From Adenophora triphylla var. japonica (taxonomy: Eukaryota; Streptophyta; Magnoliopsida; Asterales; Campanulaceae), in contig JAFEMH010000076.1 in the NCBI GenBank assembly GCA_022495995.1, positions 868,001 to 932,000 of the forward strand: 64,000 nucleotides of DNA, read 5' to 3'. The translations under genes and the position numbers were made by a program. Below, piece after piece: positions 45,990 through 57,088 of the stretch. Under the pieces are notes generated by a model. It was not told the origin of the DNA and did not search any database. It was given only the letters and a program-made list of their open reading frames with translations. Each line of letters opens with the position of its first letter. Position 1 is the stretch's first letter.

Positions 45990-46487
45990 TCTTGAGTTGC
46001 CGCTGAGCGGGCGAGGTTCGGGCTTACACTGACTGCCGGTGGTTGAATTGCCGTTGAAGTGGGCGAGGACCGGTCTTACGTTGATGGCCGGTGGTTGAAT
46101 TGCCGTTGAAGTGGGCGAGGTTCGGGCTTACACTGACTGCCGGTGGTTGAATTGCCGTTGAAGTGGGCGAAGACCGGTCTTACGTTGACGGCCGGGGATT
46201 GAATTGCCGTTGAAGTGGGCGAAGACCGGTCTTACGTTGACGGCCGGTGGTTGCGTTGCCGTTGAAGTGGGCGAAGACCGGTCTTACGTTGACGGCCGGT
46301 GCTTGAATTGCCATTGAAGTGGGCGAGGACCGGTCTTACGTTGACGGCCGGTGGTTGAATTGCCGTTGAAGTGGGCGAGGTTCGGGCTTACACTGACTGC
46401 CGGTGGTTGCGTTGCCGTTGAAGTGGGCGAAGACCGGTCTTACGTTGACGGCCGGTGGTTGAATTGCCGTTGAAGTGGGCGAGGACC
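45990..46487. repeat. 52-bp tandem repeat of B1
   Basis: About nine copies of ttgaattgccgttgaagtgg plus gcgaggaccggtcttacgttgacggccggtgg. The array ends inside a gaggacc word that continues into the antisense ORF1 tail. Confidence 0.92.
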
Positions 46488-46522
46488 TTGGCGAGGATGA
46501 TGATGCTGAGGAGTCTGATTAG
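46481..46522 (+). pseudogene. Antisense ORF1 remnant of B1 (last codons)
   Basis: Only the final ~13 codons remain (LGEDDDAEESD then TAG 46520-46522), identical but for one residue to the end of antisense ORF1 in B2 (60060-60101). The rest is deleted between two gaggacc words. The downstream AATAAA (46579-46584) is retained. Confidence 0.85.
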
Positions 46523-46844
46523 TATTCATTTGCTTTCCCTCTTTTTTTTTTTTAGCAACAGACATTTGATGTACCTGTAATAAAACACTCGTATTTGCAC
46601 GGCAAACAGCATTTTATTTTAAGATGTAATGTTGTTTTTGGAATTCCTGGGAATTGTCTTAGAAATTGTTGCTAGTATTTTTTTTTTATTTTGTGCATGC
46701 CACGTGAGCTGAGAGTGCGTTTGTGGGTAGTGTATGTTCACCGGGAATGGCTTTGGCCTGTGTTTGGGCAGTTTGGAGCAAGGTCCTGCTGAGGACAGTG
46801 GTTGTTGTACTGTTTGCTGGGAAAATGGGTCATGTTTGCAAGGA

Positions 46845-46916
46845 GGTCCGTACGGACATACTTAGCATGCAAAGAGGTCCGTACGGACCAACCTTGCTTT
46901 TGGGAAGGAGATAAAT
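46845..46916 (+). promoter_or_regulatory. Antisense ORF2 promoter of B1: paired dyads and TATA-like box
   Basis: GGTCCGTACGGACA (46845-46858) and GGTCCGTACGGACC (46876-46889), starts 31 bp apart as in LTR B1 (44308/44339). GATAAAT at 46910-46916 lies 20 bp after the second dyad and about 90 bp before ATG 47006. Both contexts share catgcaaaga before and aac after the second dyad. Confidence 0.55.
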
Positions 46917-47005
46917 GCTTTCCAGTGTCTGGTTCTCCCCCATTCCCCATTTGCAGCCATTTTCGAGCTTTCTTCCCCATTTTCTCTAGGAACCTCCATT
47001 TTTGC

Positions 47006-48521
47006 CATGGATTCTTCGTACGTCCCTAGAATTTTGCCGAGACTTTCGCAGAGAGGCAAGCACACTTCCTCGAGCAAAATTGAAACGTGGATGCGGCGCG
47101 TATGAGGCATCGTAGACGGGCTTTCGAGGTAAGGTTTCGTCTTGCTCGATTTGGTCTTTTAAGGAGTTGGTTCCCGATTGGGATTTGTTGCGGCCGCCGC
47201 GAAGTTCGGGATGTTAGGAGGCATGTGTATTGTTTCTCCTACAATGAAATGGTGCCCACTTTTGAGGATTTTCGGGCTTTGATTGGAGGACCGGAGGTGG
47301 AGGCCATCTCGCTTCCTTTCGATTGGTGGTGTCATGCGAGCGTGAAGCTTGCAGCTTTCTTCGTACTTCGTTGGAAGAAGTGCAGGCATGATCCTTGATT
47401 CGGGTCATATCAACATTTCCGAGTTGCCGGAGCGGTTCATGGCCGATGATGAGAGTGGTGTCTCTTGGGACGCATTTGCCTTGTGCGTGATGGCGACGCT
47501 TTTCCCGGCCGCCTCCTCGCATTTGCGATGGCGCTGCTAGATGTGGTAGGCACCGCAGAGCCGGGAGAGGATATTGTCCCGTTGGTGCTGGGGGAGACTC
47601 TTCATGGTATCGACCGTCCGGCGACCGGGGATCGCTTTCATGAGAGGGGGAAGCCCCGCTTTGCTCACCTTGTGGCTGCGAGAGAGACTTCAGCCATGCC
47701 CGAGGCTCCGACGTCATTTAGCCCGCGGTCATTTGCTCGCCGACCTCTTGTATTGGATATGGATCACTCCGCCTCGGGAGAGATGGATGGCACACTGGTA
47801 CGCATCGATCCGCCGGTGGGTTCCGCACCGGGAGGATTGAGACTAGGAGGGTCTTTCAGAAGCGGTCCTATGTCGTCGTAGTTCCGTGTTTGTCTTGGTC
47901 CTCCTTCTATATTTCGTCGCTTGTTTCCCGGCAGCTTGGAATGAAACAGAGCCTTTGTTGGCCGGGATGATCTTGCTAATGCGGAGGTAGTTCCTCTTTG
48001 TATGGCAGCCTCCTGCCTTCTTGTATTTTCCGAGGGTATGGAAGTATTCCGCTTTCCCTCCGTGGTACTCCTTAGACGTTGGGGAGCGTCGTATTGACGA
48101 CTCGCACCCGGCCCGGCATGAGCAACGTGTTGGGCCCCAAGTGGTCTTGGAGAGCGGTGCGTGTAGCGATTCCTTGGGACCCGGCTGCCGTAGCAGCCTA
48201 TTGCCTTAGGAGTGCCGAAGCCCGGGTCTCGACCCTTTCGATGTGACGGGAGACACTTTGTTTGACTACAAGACTAGAGTTGATCGACCGACTGACGGAG
48301 GGGTCCTCTTTGCGCACTCGCAGGAGGAGATCCGAGCCGAAGCACGGCGAATGAAGCCCCGAGAGCTACCGGATTGTTTGACTCTACGGGAGGACCCCGC
48401 ATCTCTGACCGAGAGACGCAGAGTTGGTTCACGTGGAGCGAAAGAAGACTCGCCGGGGACGAGGGAAGAAAGGAAAGAATGGCGAGGGGACAAGCGCAGA
48501 CGGCGCGGAATGACCTCCTAG
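47006..48521 (+). pseudogene. Antisense ORF2 of B1 (PMD-related), broken
   Basis: ATG 47006 opens MDSSYVPRILPRLSQRGKHT, the same start as in B2. A YNEMVPTFEDFRALIGGPEVEA segment (47087-47398 frame) resembles the core of plant-mobile-domain and related domains (possibly DUF7745). Later frames give DIVPLVLGETLHGIDRPATGD (47465-47881) and LLADLLYWIWITPPRERWMAHWY (47574-47840), then a VEIRAEARRM-like charged tail (48243-48521). The parts lie in at least four frames. Encoded opposite to gag-pol; role unknown. A spliced gene with some introns cannot be excluded. Confidence 0.65.
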
Positions 48522-49259
48522 ATATCCATTCATTGCATTTGCAAAACACATTATTAGTTAAATGTATTAAGTCAGTCTTTAGCATGTTGTGAACTTGAGA
48601 GTAGACCGTGCTTGAACTCATCAAGAAATGTTGTAACCGTTAGTGATTTGTGATTTACTTTTAAAGCTTTGTCGAGACGCAAGATCTCTTGTTTGCCTTT
48701 GCTTCGTTGTGCACTTTGCTCGGCGTCCGTCCTCGACTTTTCTGTTGCATTTGCGGACCGAAGGCCTGGCTATGACGGCAATCCCTTTTGCTTAGGCTTT
48801 GTGCTTGGCCGAGAGGTTGAATGCTCCTTGACAAGTCATTTTGACGGTCTTTTCCGCAGCCTTCCTTGCCTCTTGTCAAGGCGCCGGACTCTTGACCTCT
48901 TTTTGCAAACCTTCGCTTGAGCTTCTTTTGTTTTTTTGTTTTTTTTTTTTGTGAGCCCTTGCTCGAGCTCCTTTTTTTTATTATTTATTTTTTTTGTGAG
49001 CCCTTGCTCGAGCTCTCTTTTTTTTTTTTTTTTTTATTGAAGCGCGTGAGGGCGAAGACAAGCCCCCGGGCTTGGAAGCGCATACGAGTCGGCCGTTTGA
49101 TGCCGAGTGACCCTGATGTCCTTTGATGTTGCCGCCGTCGTTTGACTTGGTCAAGGTGACCGCTGGGGCGTGTTCTTGAAAAGTGCGTAGCTTGATGGAG
49201 GTCTTGATTGACATTCAAACTTTTGACTTTTTTGTGTATTTTTAGACCGGACCAATTAA
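48522..49259. repeat. Spacer with T-tract repeats between ORF2 and pol of B1
   Basis: No gene. gtgagcccttgctcgagctc plus a long T tract occurs in tandem at 48950-49045; B2 has the same at 62520-62595. The T tracts separate the convergent 3' ends of antisense ORF2 and pol. Confidence 0.8.
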
Positions 49260-52200
49260 GGTTGCCTACGTTCCTCCTGACTAGAGGGCTCAGTCCGCAT
49301 AGTTCGACACTACATGGAGTGCCAAGAGATGCACAGCTTGTTCTTCTTTAGGCGAAGTATCTCGCGAAGTTTGCTTCCGTTGACCGGATTCATGAAGGGA
49401 TTGCCGTCTAGGTCTCTGTCGGCTTCATGGCGCCTCCGGAGAAGATCTTTTGAACCACGAAAGGGCCGATCCATGTGGGTTCCCATTTTCCCAGCTGGGT
49501 TGGTTCGAGTGGGAGGCTTTTCTTGAGTACAAGGTCTCCTTCCCCGATGTCTCGGGATTTGACTTTCTTGTCGAAAGCTCTAGCCATCCCGCTTTGATAG
49601 GCTCGGACGTGTTCCATGGCCTTTAGTCGTCGCTCGTCTAGCGTGAGCCAATTGGCGTCGTGTCGGCTTCGAGCCATTCAACTTCGTTGACGTTATTTTC
49701 CAGCAAAGACTCTGAGTGAGGGAATTTCCAGCTCAATGGGAAGGACTGCTTCCATCCCGTATGTCGTGCGAATGGGGTTTCTCCCGTGGGTCGTTTCTGA
49801 CCGATGTGCGGTAGCCCCAAAGTGCAAGGTGCAACTTCTCGGGCCAATCTCGTCCTCGGGTGGTCATTTTTCGGATGATCCGTTCGAGGGTTTTGTTTGT
49901 CAGCTTCCACGCCGCCGTTTGTTTGTGGCCGGTAGGGAGAAGATTTGTGGCGTGTGATCTTGAATTCGGCATGCCAGCCGTCGAATTCCCCCTTCGAAGT
50001 GTGAGCCATTGTCCGATATGACCTCATTTGGGATGCCGTATCGGCGCATGATGTTTTCCTTGAGGAAATGCGCGACCTTCTTGGAGGTGAGTACCTTGTA
50101 GGACTTAGCTTCGACCCATTTGGTGAAGTAGTCGATGGCTACTAAGATGAACTCGTGACCGTTGCCGCTCGGCGGAGCGATTTTCCCGATGACGTCAATT
50201 CCCAAGTGGCAAAGGGCCAAGGTGTAGTCATGCAAGAGAGATCGTGAGAGGTAGATGATTGAGGTTGGAGAACCGTTGGCACTTGTCGCAGCCTTTCGGA
50301 CAAAGTGGATGCAATCTCGCCTCCACGGAGATCCAAAAGAGTAGCCCATCCCGAGAATGATTTGCATCGTGGCTCGGCGTTCATGTGGGGACCGCAAGCC
50401 CCATTGTGGACTTCTGTTCATGAACTTGTTTGCTTCTTCTTGGCCGATGCAACAGTAGGAGTGGCCCATGGTAGCGTTTCTTGTATAGCATGTCCCCGAG
50501 GATGACGAAGTGAGAGGCGAGGCGTTTTAGGGCCATGATGCTCTTGGTTTTGACCCCTTCGTGTGCGGGTCTTCCTTGTTCATGAAGGTGGTTTCCCGTT
50601 CTTGAGGTATGGGAAGATCTGGTTATACCATGGCTCATTGATGGGCTTAGGTTCTGTTCGATCTCACAACAAGAGTGTGAATTTCCTTTCGCCCGACTTC
50701 TGAAGGGTTTGATTGCTTTTCCTTCGTGGATTTCCACAAGGGAAGCCAAGGTGGCTAAGGCATCCGCAAACCTGTTTCGGTCTCTTGGCAAGTAGTGGAA
50801 GGTGACTTCTTCGAATTGTGTGATGAGGTCCTCCATGCAGCATGGTATTTTTGCAAGCCTGGGTCTATGGTTTTCCACTTGTTGGAGACTTGGTTGATGA
50901 TCAAGGCCGAGTCCCCATAAACTTCGAAGTTTCGGACATTCCTCTCGAGTGCGGCTTGTAGTCCAAGAAATACAGTTTCATATTCGGCGGCATTGTTGGT
51001 TACCTCGAAATTGAGCTTTATAGCAATTGGGGTGTGCTCGTCCTTGGGATCTACCAAAAGCATACCGATGCCGTTTCCATTTTTGTTGGTCGCTCCGTCG
51101 AAGAACAAGCTTGCCATCGATTTTCGCCTTCGATTGCGAAGATTCCCTCGTCCGGAAATTGTGGTTCGGGGCCTCGAGCCTCGTCGGTTGGGAAGTCACC
51201 CGGTTGTTCACCCATGGCCCGTCCCTTGATTGACTTTTGGTTTACGTACTTGATGTCAAATTCCGCTAGGAAGAAAGACCATTTGGCGAGCCTCATTGAC
51301 AGAGATGGTTTGTCGAAGAGGTACTTGACTCGGGGTCCATTTTGGAAACCAAGTGTACCGTGTGCGACCGCATGTAGTGCCGTAGTTTCCCGACAACCCA
51401 TACCAGAGTCACGCAGGTTTTCTCGAGGGCCGAGTAATTGAGTTCGCCGCCTTGAAACTTTCTACCGACGAAGTAGATGGCGTTTCGACTCGTGACTCCT
51501 TCTTTTCTTGACAGAGCATGGCTCCAACCGCGTGTCGGTCACGCTTAAGTATAGCAACAAAGGGCTTTTCCTCGTGGGGAGGACAGAGAATCGGAGGACT
51601 CACAAGGTATGCTTTTATTTTCTCAAAGGCATCTTGGCATTCCGAGTTCCATTCGATGTCGGCGTTCTTCTTCATCGGCTTGAAGATTGGCTCGCACATA
51701 GAGGTCAATTGGTTGACGAAGCGACCGATATACCGTAGGCGGCCCATGAAGCTTTTCACCTCTCGTCTCGAGTTTGCGGTGGTCTCATTTCGATGATAGC
51801 CTTGATCTTTTGAGGATCAACCTCGATGCCTCTCTCGGTGACTATGTATCCCAAAACCTTGCCTCGGCTAACCCCAAATGTGCATTTGGCGTGGTTAAGC
51901 CTCATTGAGTGTTTTCGGAGGCGATTGAAGAATTTTCTCAGTTCCGTGAGGTGTTGTCCATCCGATCCCTTTGAGTGAACGATCATGTCATCAACGTACA
52001 CTTCGATCTCTTTGTGGATCATATCGTGGAAGAGGGCGGTTGCCGCCCGTTGGTAGGTTGCCCAGCGTTCTTTAGTCCGAACGGCATTACCGTGTAGCAA
52101 AGAGGTTCCCAACGGGTAGTGAAGGCTATCTTTTCTTGGTCTTCTTCGGCCATCTTGATCCGATTGTAGCCGGCAAACCGTCCACGAAGGACTTGACTTC

Positions 52201-52897
52201 GAAATTGGTCAGTAGTGTCTACCAACATGTCGATATTGGGTAGTGGAAAATCGTCCTTGGGACTTGCTTTGTTGAGATCTCGGAAGTCCACGCAACAACG
52301 TACTTTTCCATTGGCCTTGGTGACCGTGACAATATTGGAGAGCCACGGGGTACTCGATCACCCCGATGAAGCCGACGCGGAGCATTTTTTCGATCTCCTC
52401 TTTGACTTGTAAAGACCATTCTCGCTTGATTCGGCGTAGCTTTTGCTTGATGGGCTTAGCCTCGGGATTCAAAGGGATCCGGTGCTCTACAATGTTAGGA
52501 TCTAATCCGGGCATGTCTCGGTAAGACCAAGCGAACACGTCCACGAACTCTTTGAGCAAAGGCGCCAATGCGTCTTGCTCGTGCCGGTAAAGAAACTTCC
52601 GATTTGCGTCTCTTTTGGCTCTTCGCCAGCTCCCAAATTCACTTTGGTTAAAACCTCCTCGGCAATGGGGCCCGGTTTTTTCTCTCGTTTGACAACATGC
52701 TTAAAGATGTGCTTAATGTATTGTTCGTTTAATGTGTCCGCTTCTTTATCAAGTGAATCGTTATTAACCTGCTGTGTGTTAGTTAATTTATCAGTTGTTA
52801 AAGATGCAATGAGAGGATACTCGGAAAGATCGAAGCATTCATTAAGAGCATACGGGAATACATTATTGGCAACGAGTTCGTAATCTTCTGGCGTGAG
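49260..52897 (-). pseudogene. pol of B1: RT, RNase H, second RNase H-like domain, integrase (broken)
   Basis: Read right to left. 52568-52209: EFVDVFAWSYRDMPGLDPNIVEHRIPL. 52291-52019: MDFRDLNKASPKDDFPLPNIDML and MPFGLKNAG. 52112-51756: catalytic YVDDMIVHSKG (YVDD at 51987-51998), KCTFGVSRGKVLGYIV. 51759-51409: RLRYIGRFVNQL, RNase H start. 51401-51051: RLAKWSFFLAEFDIKYVNQKSIKGRA. 51117-50755: second RNase H-like FFDGATNKNGNGIGMLLVDP and NNAAEYETV. 50469-49900: integrase with AIDYFTKWVEAKSYK and VISDNGSHFEG. 49677-49408: C-terminal KSRDIGEGDLVLKKSLPL. At least eight frame breaks. The dual RNase H marks the Tat/Ogre group. The N-terminal part ends at 52897. Confidence 0.88.
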
Positions 52898-54291
52898 TGA
52901 AATTACCCGGATCCGAGCAGGCCTCGCGGCCCCGGCATCTGGCATCTTTCGCGTTGGAGGTGTCTCGCCGTTTGTTTTCACATTTGTAGAGTCGCCACGC
53001 CGTTTTTATTAAGCCCAAAACATTGAAAAAGGGCATCGCTTAAAGATAATTTTAAACTGTTTTTGTGTGATGAGATTTTGAGTTCGGAGGTCGATGACTC
53101 CCCTAGGGAAGAGAATATTAGAATATTAGAGCTCACTCCGAGTAGCCTCGTAAAACGAGTCTTTCGGATACCCCTAATATCCTTTAAATGTTGTGTGTGT
53201 GTGTGTGTGCTTTTAAAAATGCATGTCAGACGGATGTCTACATTGTATGCTATGTATGGAAATGGATTGAAATAGTATAGGAAGGAAGCCTTACCAATAT
53301 TGGTTCGTGTCTGTCTTCCGCTGGGGAATGGTGTTGGAGGTCGGAGTAGCGTTCCGGTATGGATCGGGATTGCTTCGGGAGGGACCGGTTGTCTGCGGAC
53401 AGAGTTTCGGCGTGAGTTGAGGTTGTAGGCTGCGTTCGCGCAGGTTCGGCGTGCGTGGGGATCGTCGGGATCACTCGGGCAGGTTCGGCGTGCGTTGTGG
53501 TGGCAGGAGTCACTCGGGCAGAGTTTCGGCGTGGTTTGGGATCGTCGGTTTGACTCGGAAAGAGCCGGACACCGTGGAAAGACCTGTGCAAGGCCTCTGA
53601 GTACCACGAGGGGCCTCGTGAGTACCTCGAGAGTGCCTCGGGGCAGCGCGGGAGCATCTCGGAGCGCTCGGGGAGGCTTCTGAGCACCACAAGGGAGCTC
53701 GGAAGGCCTCTAAGGATCCGAAAGGGGCCGGAGTGCCTCAAGAGGACTTAGAGGGGAGCCGAAGGCTAAGGGAGGAAGAGAGAAGAGGGAGGGGTGTGAA
53801 AATGAGGAGGAGGAGCCCTCTATTTATAGTAAAAATTTCGGAGCAAAGAGGTCCGTACGGACCTTCTTGGTTATCCAGAATTTTGGATTTCCTCGATTTG
53901 AGGGAATCTGCAATGATGGAGAATATTCGAATGATGGTGTTCCTCGAGCAATAAGGTCCGTGACGGACCATCTTGCATGCAAAGAGGTCCGTACGGACCA
54001 ACTCTGCAGTGGAAGTAATCATTTTCCCGGATTTGAGGGAATATTGTGGACTTTAAGGGGATTTAGTAATCATTGACACAAAGAGGTCCGTATGGACCTT
54101 AATTGCTTTTCCGATTTCTGAAAATTCCCAAAAGGTCCTTTTGTCCCTTTTTATCCTGCAAAGGCTCCTCCCTTGGTTTGGTTGGGTTTTGAGAGGGTTT
54201 TGAGTGAGAGAGGTCTCCGAGACTGCGTGGATGAGTCTCGCGGTGTTTCCCGTGTGTTTGAAAGGGGGTGATCCAGATTGGGGTACTTACA
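52898..54291 (-). mobile_element. 3' LTR of B2
   Basis: Plus strand TGAAATTACCC...GGGTACTTACA, 1394 bp, colinear with LTR B1 with many small indels. Minus-strand TATA at 53822-53828. Confidence 0.9.
53822..54098 (-). promoter_or_regulatory. LTR B2 promoter: TATA and four dyads
   Basis: Dyads at 53850-53863 (21 bp from TATA), 53955-53969 (one inserted base, ggtccgtgacggacc), 53986-53999 and 54085-54098 (ggtccgtatggacc). Second and third start 31 bp apart. Confidence 0.65.
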
Positions 54292-55149
54292 AGCCCTCGA
54301 CGACGTCACTTATGAAAGAAGTGGGGTCGCCGATAAGATAAGTGGTCCTAACTGGATCGCGTCCGGGAGAGGAAGTGACCGTGAGGGTCAATGTGAGGAC
54401 GTGGTGGTGTCCTTTTGTGTGACCGTTTAGGTCAATAGGCCGGACCCCGTGATAGGATTCCTACGTATCCCCGGCGGGAATCAAGCCCGGTCGTAGTTCG
54501 GGTGTGGGGTGAGTGTTTTGTGAATGCGGGCGCGGTGGTGCCCCGAAGTGTCGTGTGACCGCCGAGGTCGGTGGTGAGGATGTGGTGGTGTCTGGTGGCC
54601 GCCTAGGTCGATGTGGAGGACGTGGTGGTGTCCTAAAGGTGGCCGTATAGGTCGATGGGCCGGACCTGTGATAGGATTCCTACGTATCCTCGCGGGAATC
54701 AAGCCCGGTCGTAGTTCGAGGTCGTGAATTTGTGAGTGCATGTGGGCGTGGTGGTGCCCTGAAGTGTTGTGTGACCGCCGAGGTCAGTGGTAAGGACGTG
54801 GTGGTGTCCTGAGATGTGGTGTGACCGCCGAGGTCAGTGGTAAGGACGTGGTGGTGTCCTGGGATGGAAATTTTACGATTTTCCTAATCGGGTGGTTTAA
54901 GCCCTTCCGGGCCGGGATTAATGATTTGGGAGGTTTATACGGTCTTCCGGACCGAGTGATTTAAAGCCTTCCGGCCGGGATTGTAGTTTGGCCGGTTATA
55001 CAGTCTCCGAACCGAGTGGTTTAAAGCCTTCCGGCCGGAGGTAGTAGTTTGATCGATTTATACGCCTCCTGACTGAGTGGTTTAAAGCCTTCCGGGCTGG
55101 CGGTAGTGATGAGGACTTGAATCGTCTTCTGAATGTGGTTGCGCCACGC
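54292..55149 (-). other. 3' internal region of B2
   Basis: Counterpart of 44635-45300: polypurine end, cgacgtcacttatgaaagaag block, ggacgtggtggtgtcc repeats, two ggattcctacgtatcc copies, and four ttaaagccttccgg units at 54898-55110. Confidence 0.75.
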
Positions 55150-55490
55150 GTGAGGACTTTGAATCGTCTTCGGCGGCGGCTGGTGCCACGCGGAGGACTT
55201 TGAATCGTCTTCTCGGCGGCGGTTGGTGCCACGCCGGAGGACTTTGAATCGTCTTCCGCGGCGGTTGATGTTATGCGCGAGGACTTTGAATCGTCTTCTA
55301 GCCGTAGCTTGATGTAATGCGCGAGGACTTTGAATCGTCTTCTAGCCGCAGTTGATGTAATGCGCGAGGACTTTGAATCGTCTTCTAGCCGCAGCTGATG
55401 TAATGCGCGAGGACTTTGAATCGTCTTCTAGCCGCAGCTTGATGTAATGCGCGAGGACTTTGAATCATCTTCTAGCCGCATTTGTGGAGG
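55150..55490. repeat. 43/44-bp tandem repeat of B2
   Basis: Three ggcggcgg-type units, then five units in which the variable half reads tctagccgcagcttgatgta, so the array is made of two unit types in blocks. Confidence 0.92.
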
Positions 55491-56355
55491 CGTGGCCGCC
55501 TTAGGCTTCGAGAGGCGTAGATGCCTTTGTGTTTTTGCATGTTGAGTAGAAGGTTGGACTTACGATGACCGCCGGTGCTTGCCGCTGGAAGTGGGCAAGG
55601 ATGACGGCCGGTGATTGCTTCCCCATTTGGCGTTTGGAGGCGCTTCGTGCCTCGGGACTTGTACTGAGGTGTTGGCTCCTTCTTGTGCTTGTTTTGCCGT
55701 TGAGTGGGCAAGGATGATGGCCAGGCCGGGGATATGCAGCCTTGTATGACTTCCCTTTCGACTTGTCGGGAGGAGCTCGGGCTTACTTTGATGGCCGCGC
55801 TTGCGCCGCCGTTGAAGCGGGCGGTTCGGGCTTACATCCGACCGCCGGTGCTTGAATTGCTGGGGATGCATGACCCCGTAGGGCCCTTTTCTCGTTGGGA
55901 AGATGACTTCGGACCTCCAAAGGCCAGCCGAGTTGTCGCTGAGCGCTTGGAGGCGCCTCAGGCTCGATATTCGTGGCCGGGAGGTGTCAGCTCCTTCTTG
56001 AATTGCCGTCGAGCGTTTGGAGGCGTCTCGTGCCTTGAGATTCGTGGCCGGGAGGTGTTGGCTCCTTCCCTGAATTGCCGTTGAGCGGGCGGTGGTTAGA
56101 TTGCCGCTGAGTGGGCGAGGACCGGTCTTTCGTTGATGGCCGGTGGTTGAATTGCCGCTGAGCGCGAGGCGTCTTGTGCCTTGGGATTCGTGGCCGGGAG
56201 GTGTTGGCTCCTTCTTGAATTGCCGTCGGGCGTTTGGAGGCGTCTCGTGCCTTGGGATTCGTCTTTGGGAGGTGTCAGCTCCTTCTTGAATTGCCGTCGG
56301 GCGTTTTGGAGGCGTCTCGTGCCTTGATATTCATGCTGGGAGGTGTTGGCTCCTT
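55491..56355. repeat. Degenerate repeat zone of B2
   Basis: Loose repeats of ggaggcgtctcgtgccttg, gggaggtgttggctccttc and cttgaattgccgt. No ORF supported. Confidence 0.7.
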
Positions 56356-56965
56356 CTTGAATTGCCGTTGAGCGGGCGATGGTTGAATTGCCGTTGAAGT
56401 GGGCGAGGTCCGGTCTTACGCTGACGGCCGGGGGTTGAACTGCCGTTGGAGTGGGCGAGACCGGTCTTACGCTGACTCACGGTGGATTGAATTGCCGTTG
56501 GAGTGTGCGAGGATCGGTCTTACGCTTGACGGCCGGGGATTGAATTGCCGTTGAAGTGGGCGAGGACCGGTCTTACGCCGATGGCCGGGGTGGAATTGCC
56601 GTTGAAGTGGCGAGGACCGGTCTTACGCCGACGGCCGGTGGATTGAATTGCCGTTGAGTGGGCGAGGTCCGGTCTTACGCTGACGGCCGGGGATTGAATT
56701 GCCGTTGGAGTGGGCGAGGACCGGTCTTACGTTGATGGCCGGGGATTGAATTGCCGTTGGAGTGGGCGAGGATCGGTCTTACGCTTGACGGCCGGGGGTT
56801 GAATTGCCGTTGAAGTGGGCGAGGACCGGTCTTACGCTGACGGTCGGGGATTGAATTGCCGTTGGAGTGGGCGAGGATCGGTCTTACGCTTGACGGCCGG
56901 TGGTTGATTTGCCGTTGAAGTGGGCGAGGACCGGTCTTACGCTTGACGGCCGGTGATTGATTTGA
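56356..56965. repeat. 52-bp tandem repeat of B2
   Basis: About eleven copies of the ttgaattgccgttgaagtgg / gaccggtcttacgctgacggccgg unit, ending at ccggtgattgatttgaaggg just before the ORF1 leader. Confidence 0.92.
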
Positions 56966-57088
56966 AGGGTTAGGGACCATTCTGCACTTGGATTTGCTGG
57001 AAAAGGCCTTAGGACAGCCAGAGAGAAAGAGAGAAAACTCCATTTTTGTCCAAAAATCTTCCATTTTTCTTAGCTTGAATTGCTTACA

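Larger units (their letters stand above)
43180..52897 (-). mobile_element. Ty3 element B1 (minus), 3' LTR to pol, interrupted by B2
   Basis: 3' LTR 43180-44634, polypurine end, tandem repeats, remnant of antisense ORF1 (last codons only), antisense ORF2, poly-T spacers, then pol on the minus strand reading 52897 to 49260. LTR B2 begins at 52898 inside the pol N-terminal region. Inserted into gag of element A; expected target copy cctgc (43175-43179). Gag and the 5' LTR should lie beyond the window. Confidence 0.88.

Noticed and set aside
47214..47717. Minus ORF of 167 codons
   Set aside because: Shadow of antisense ORF2; no similarity to element proteins.
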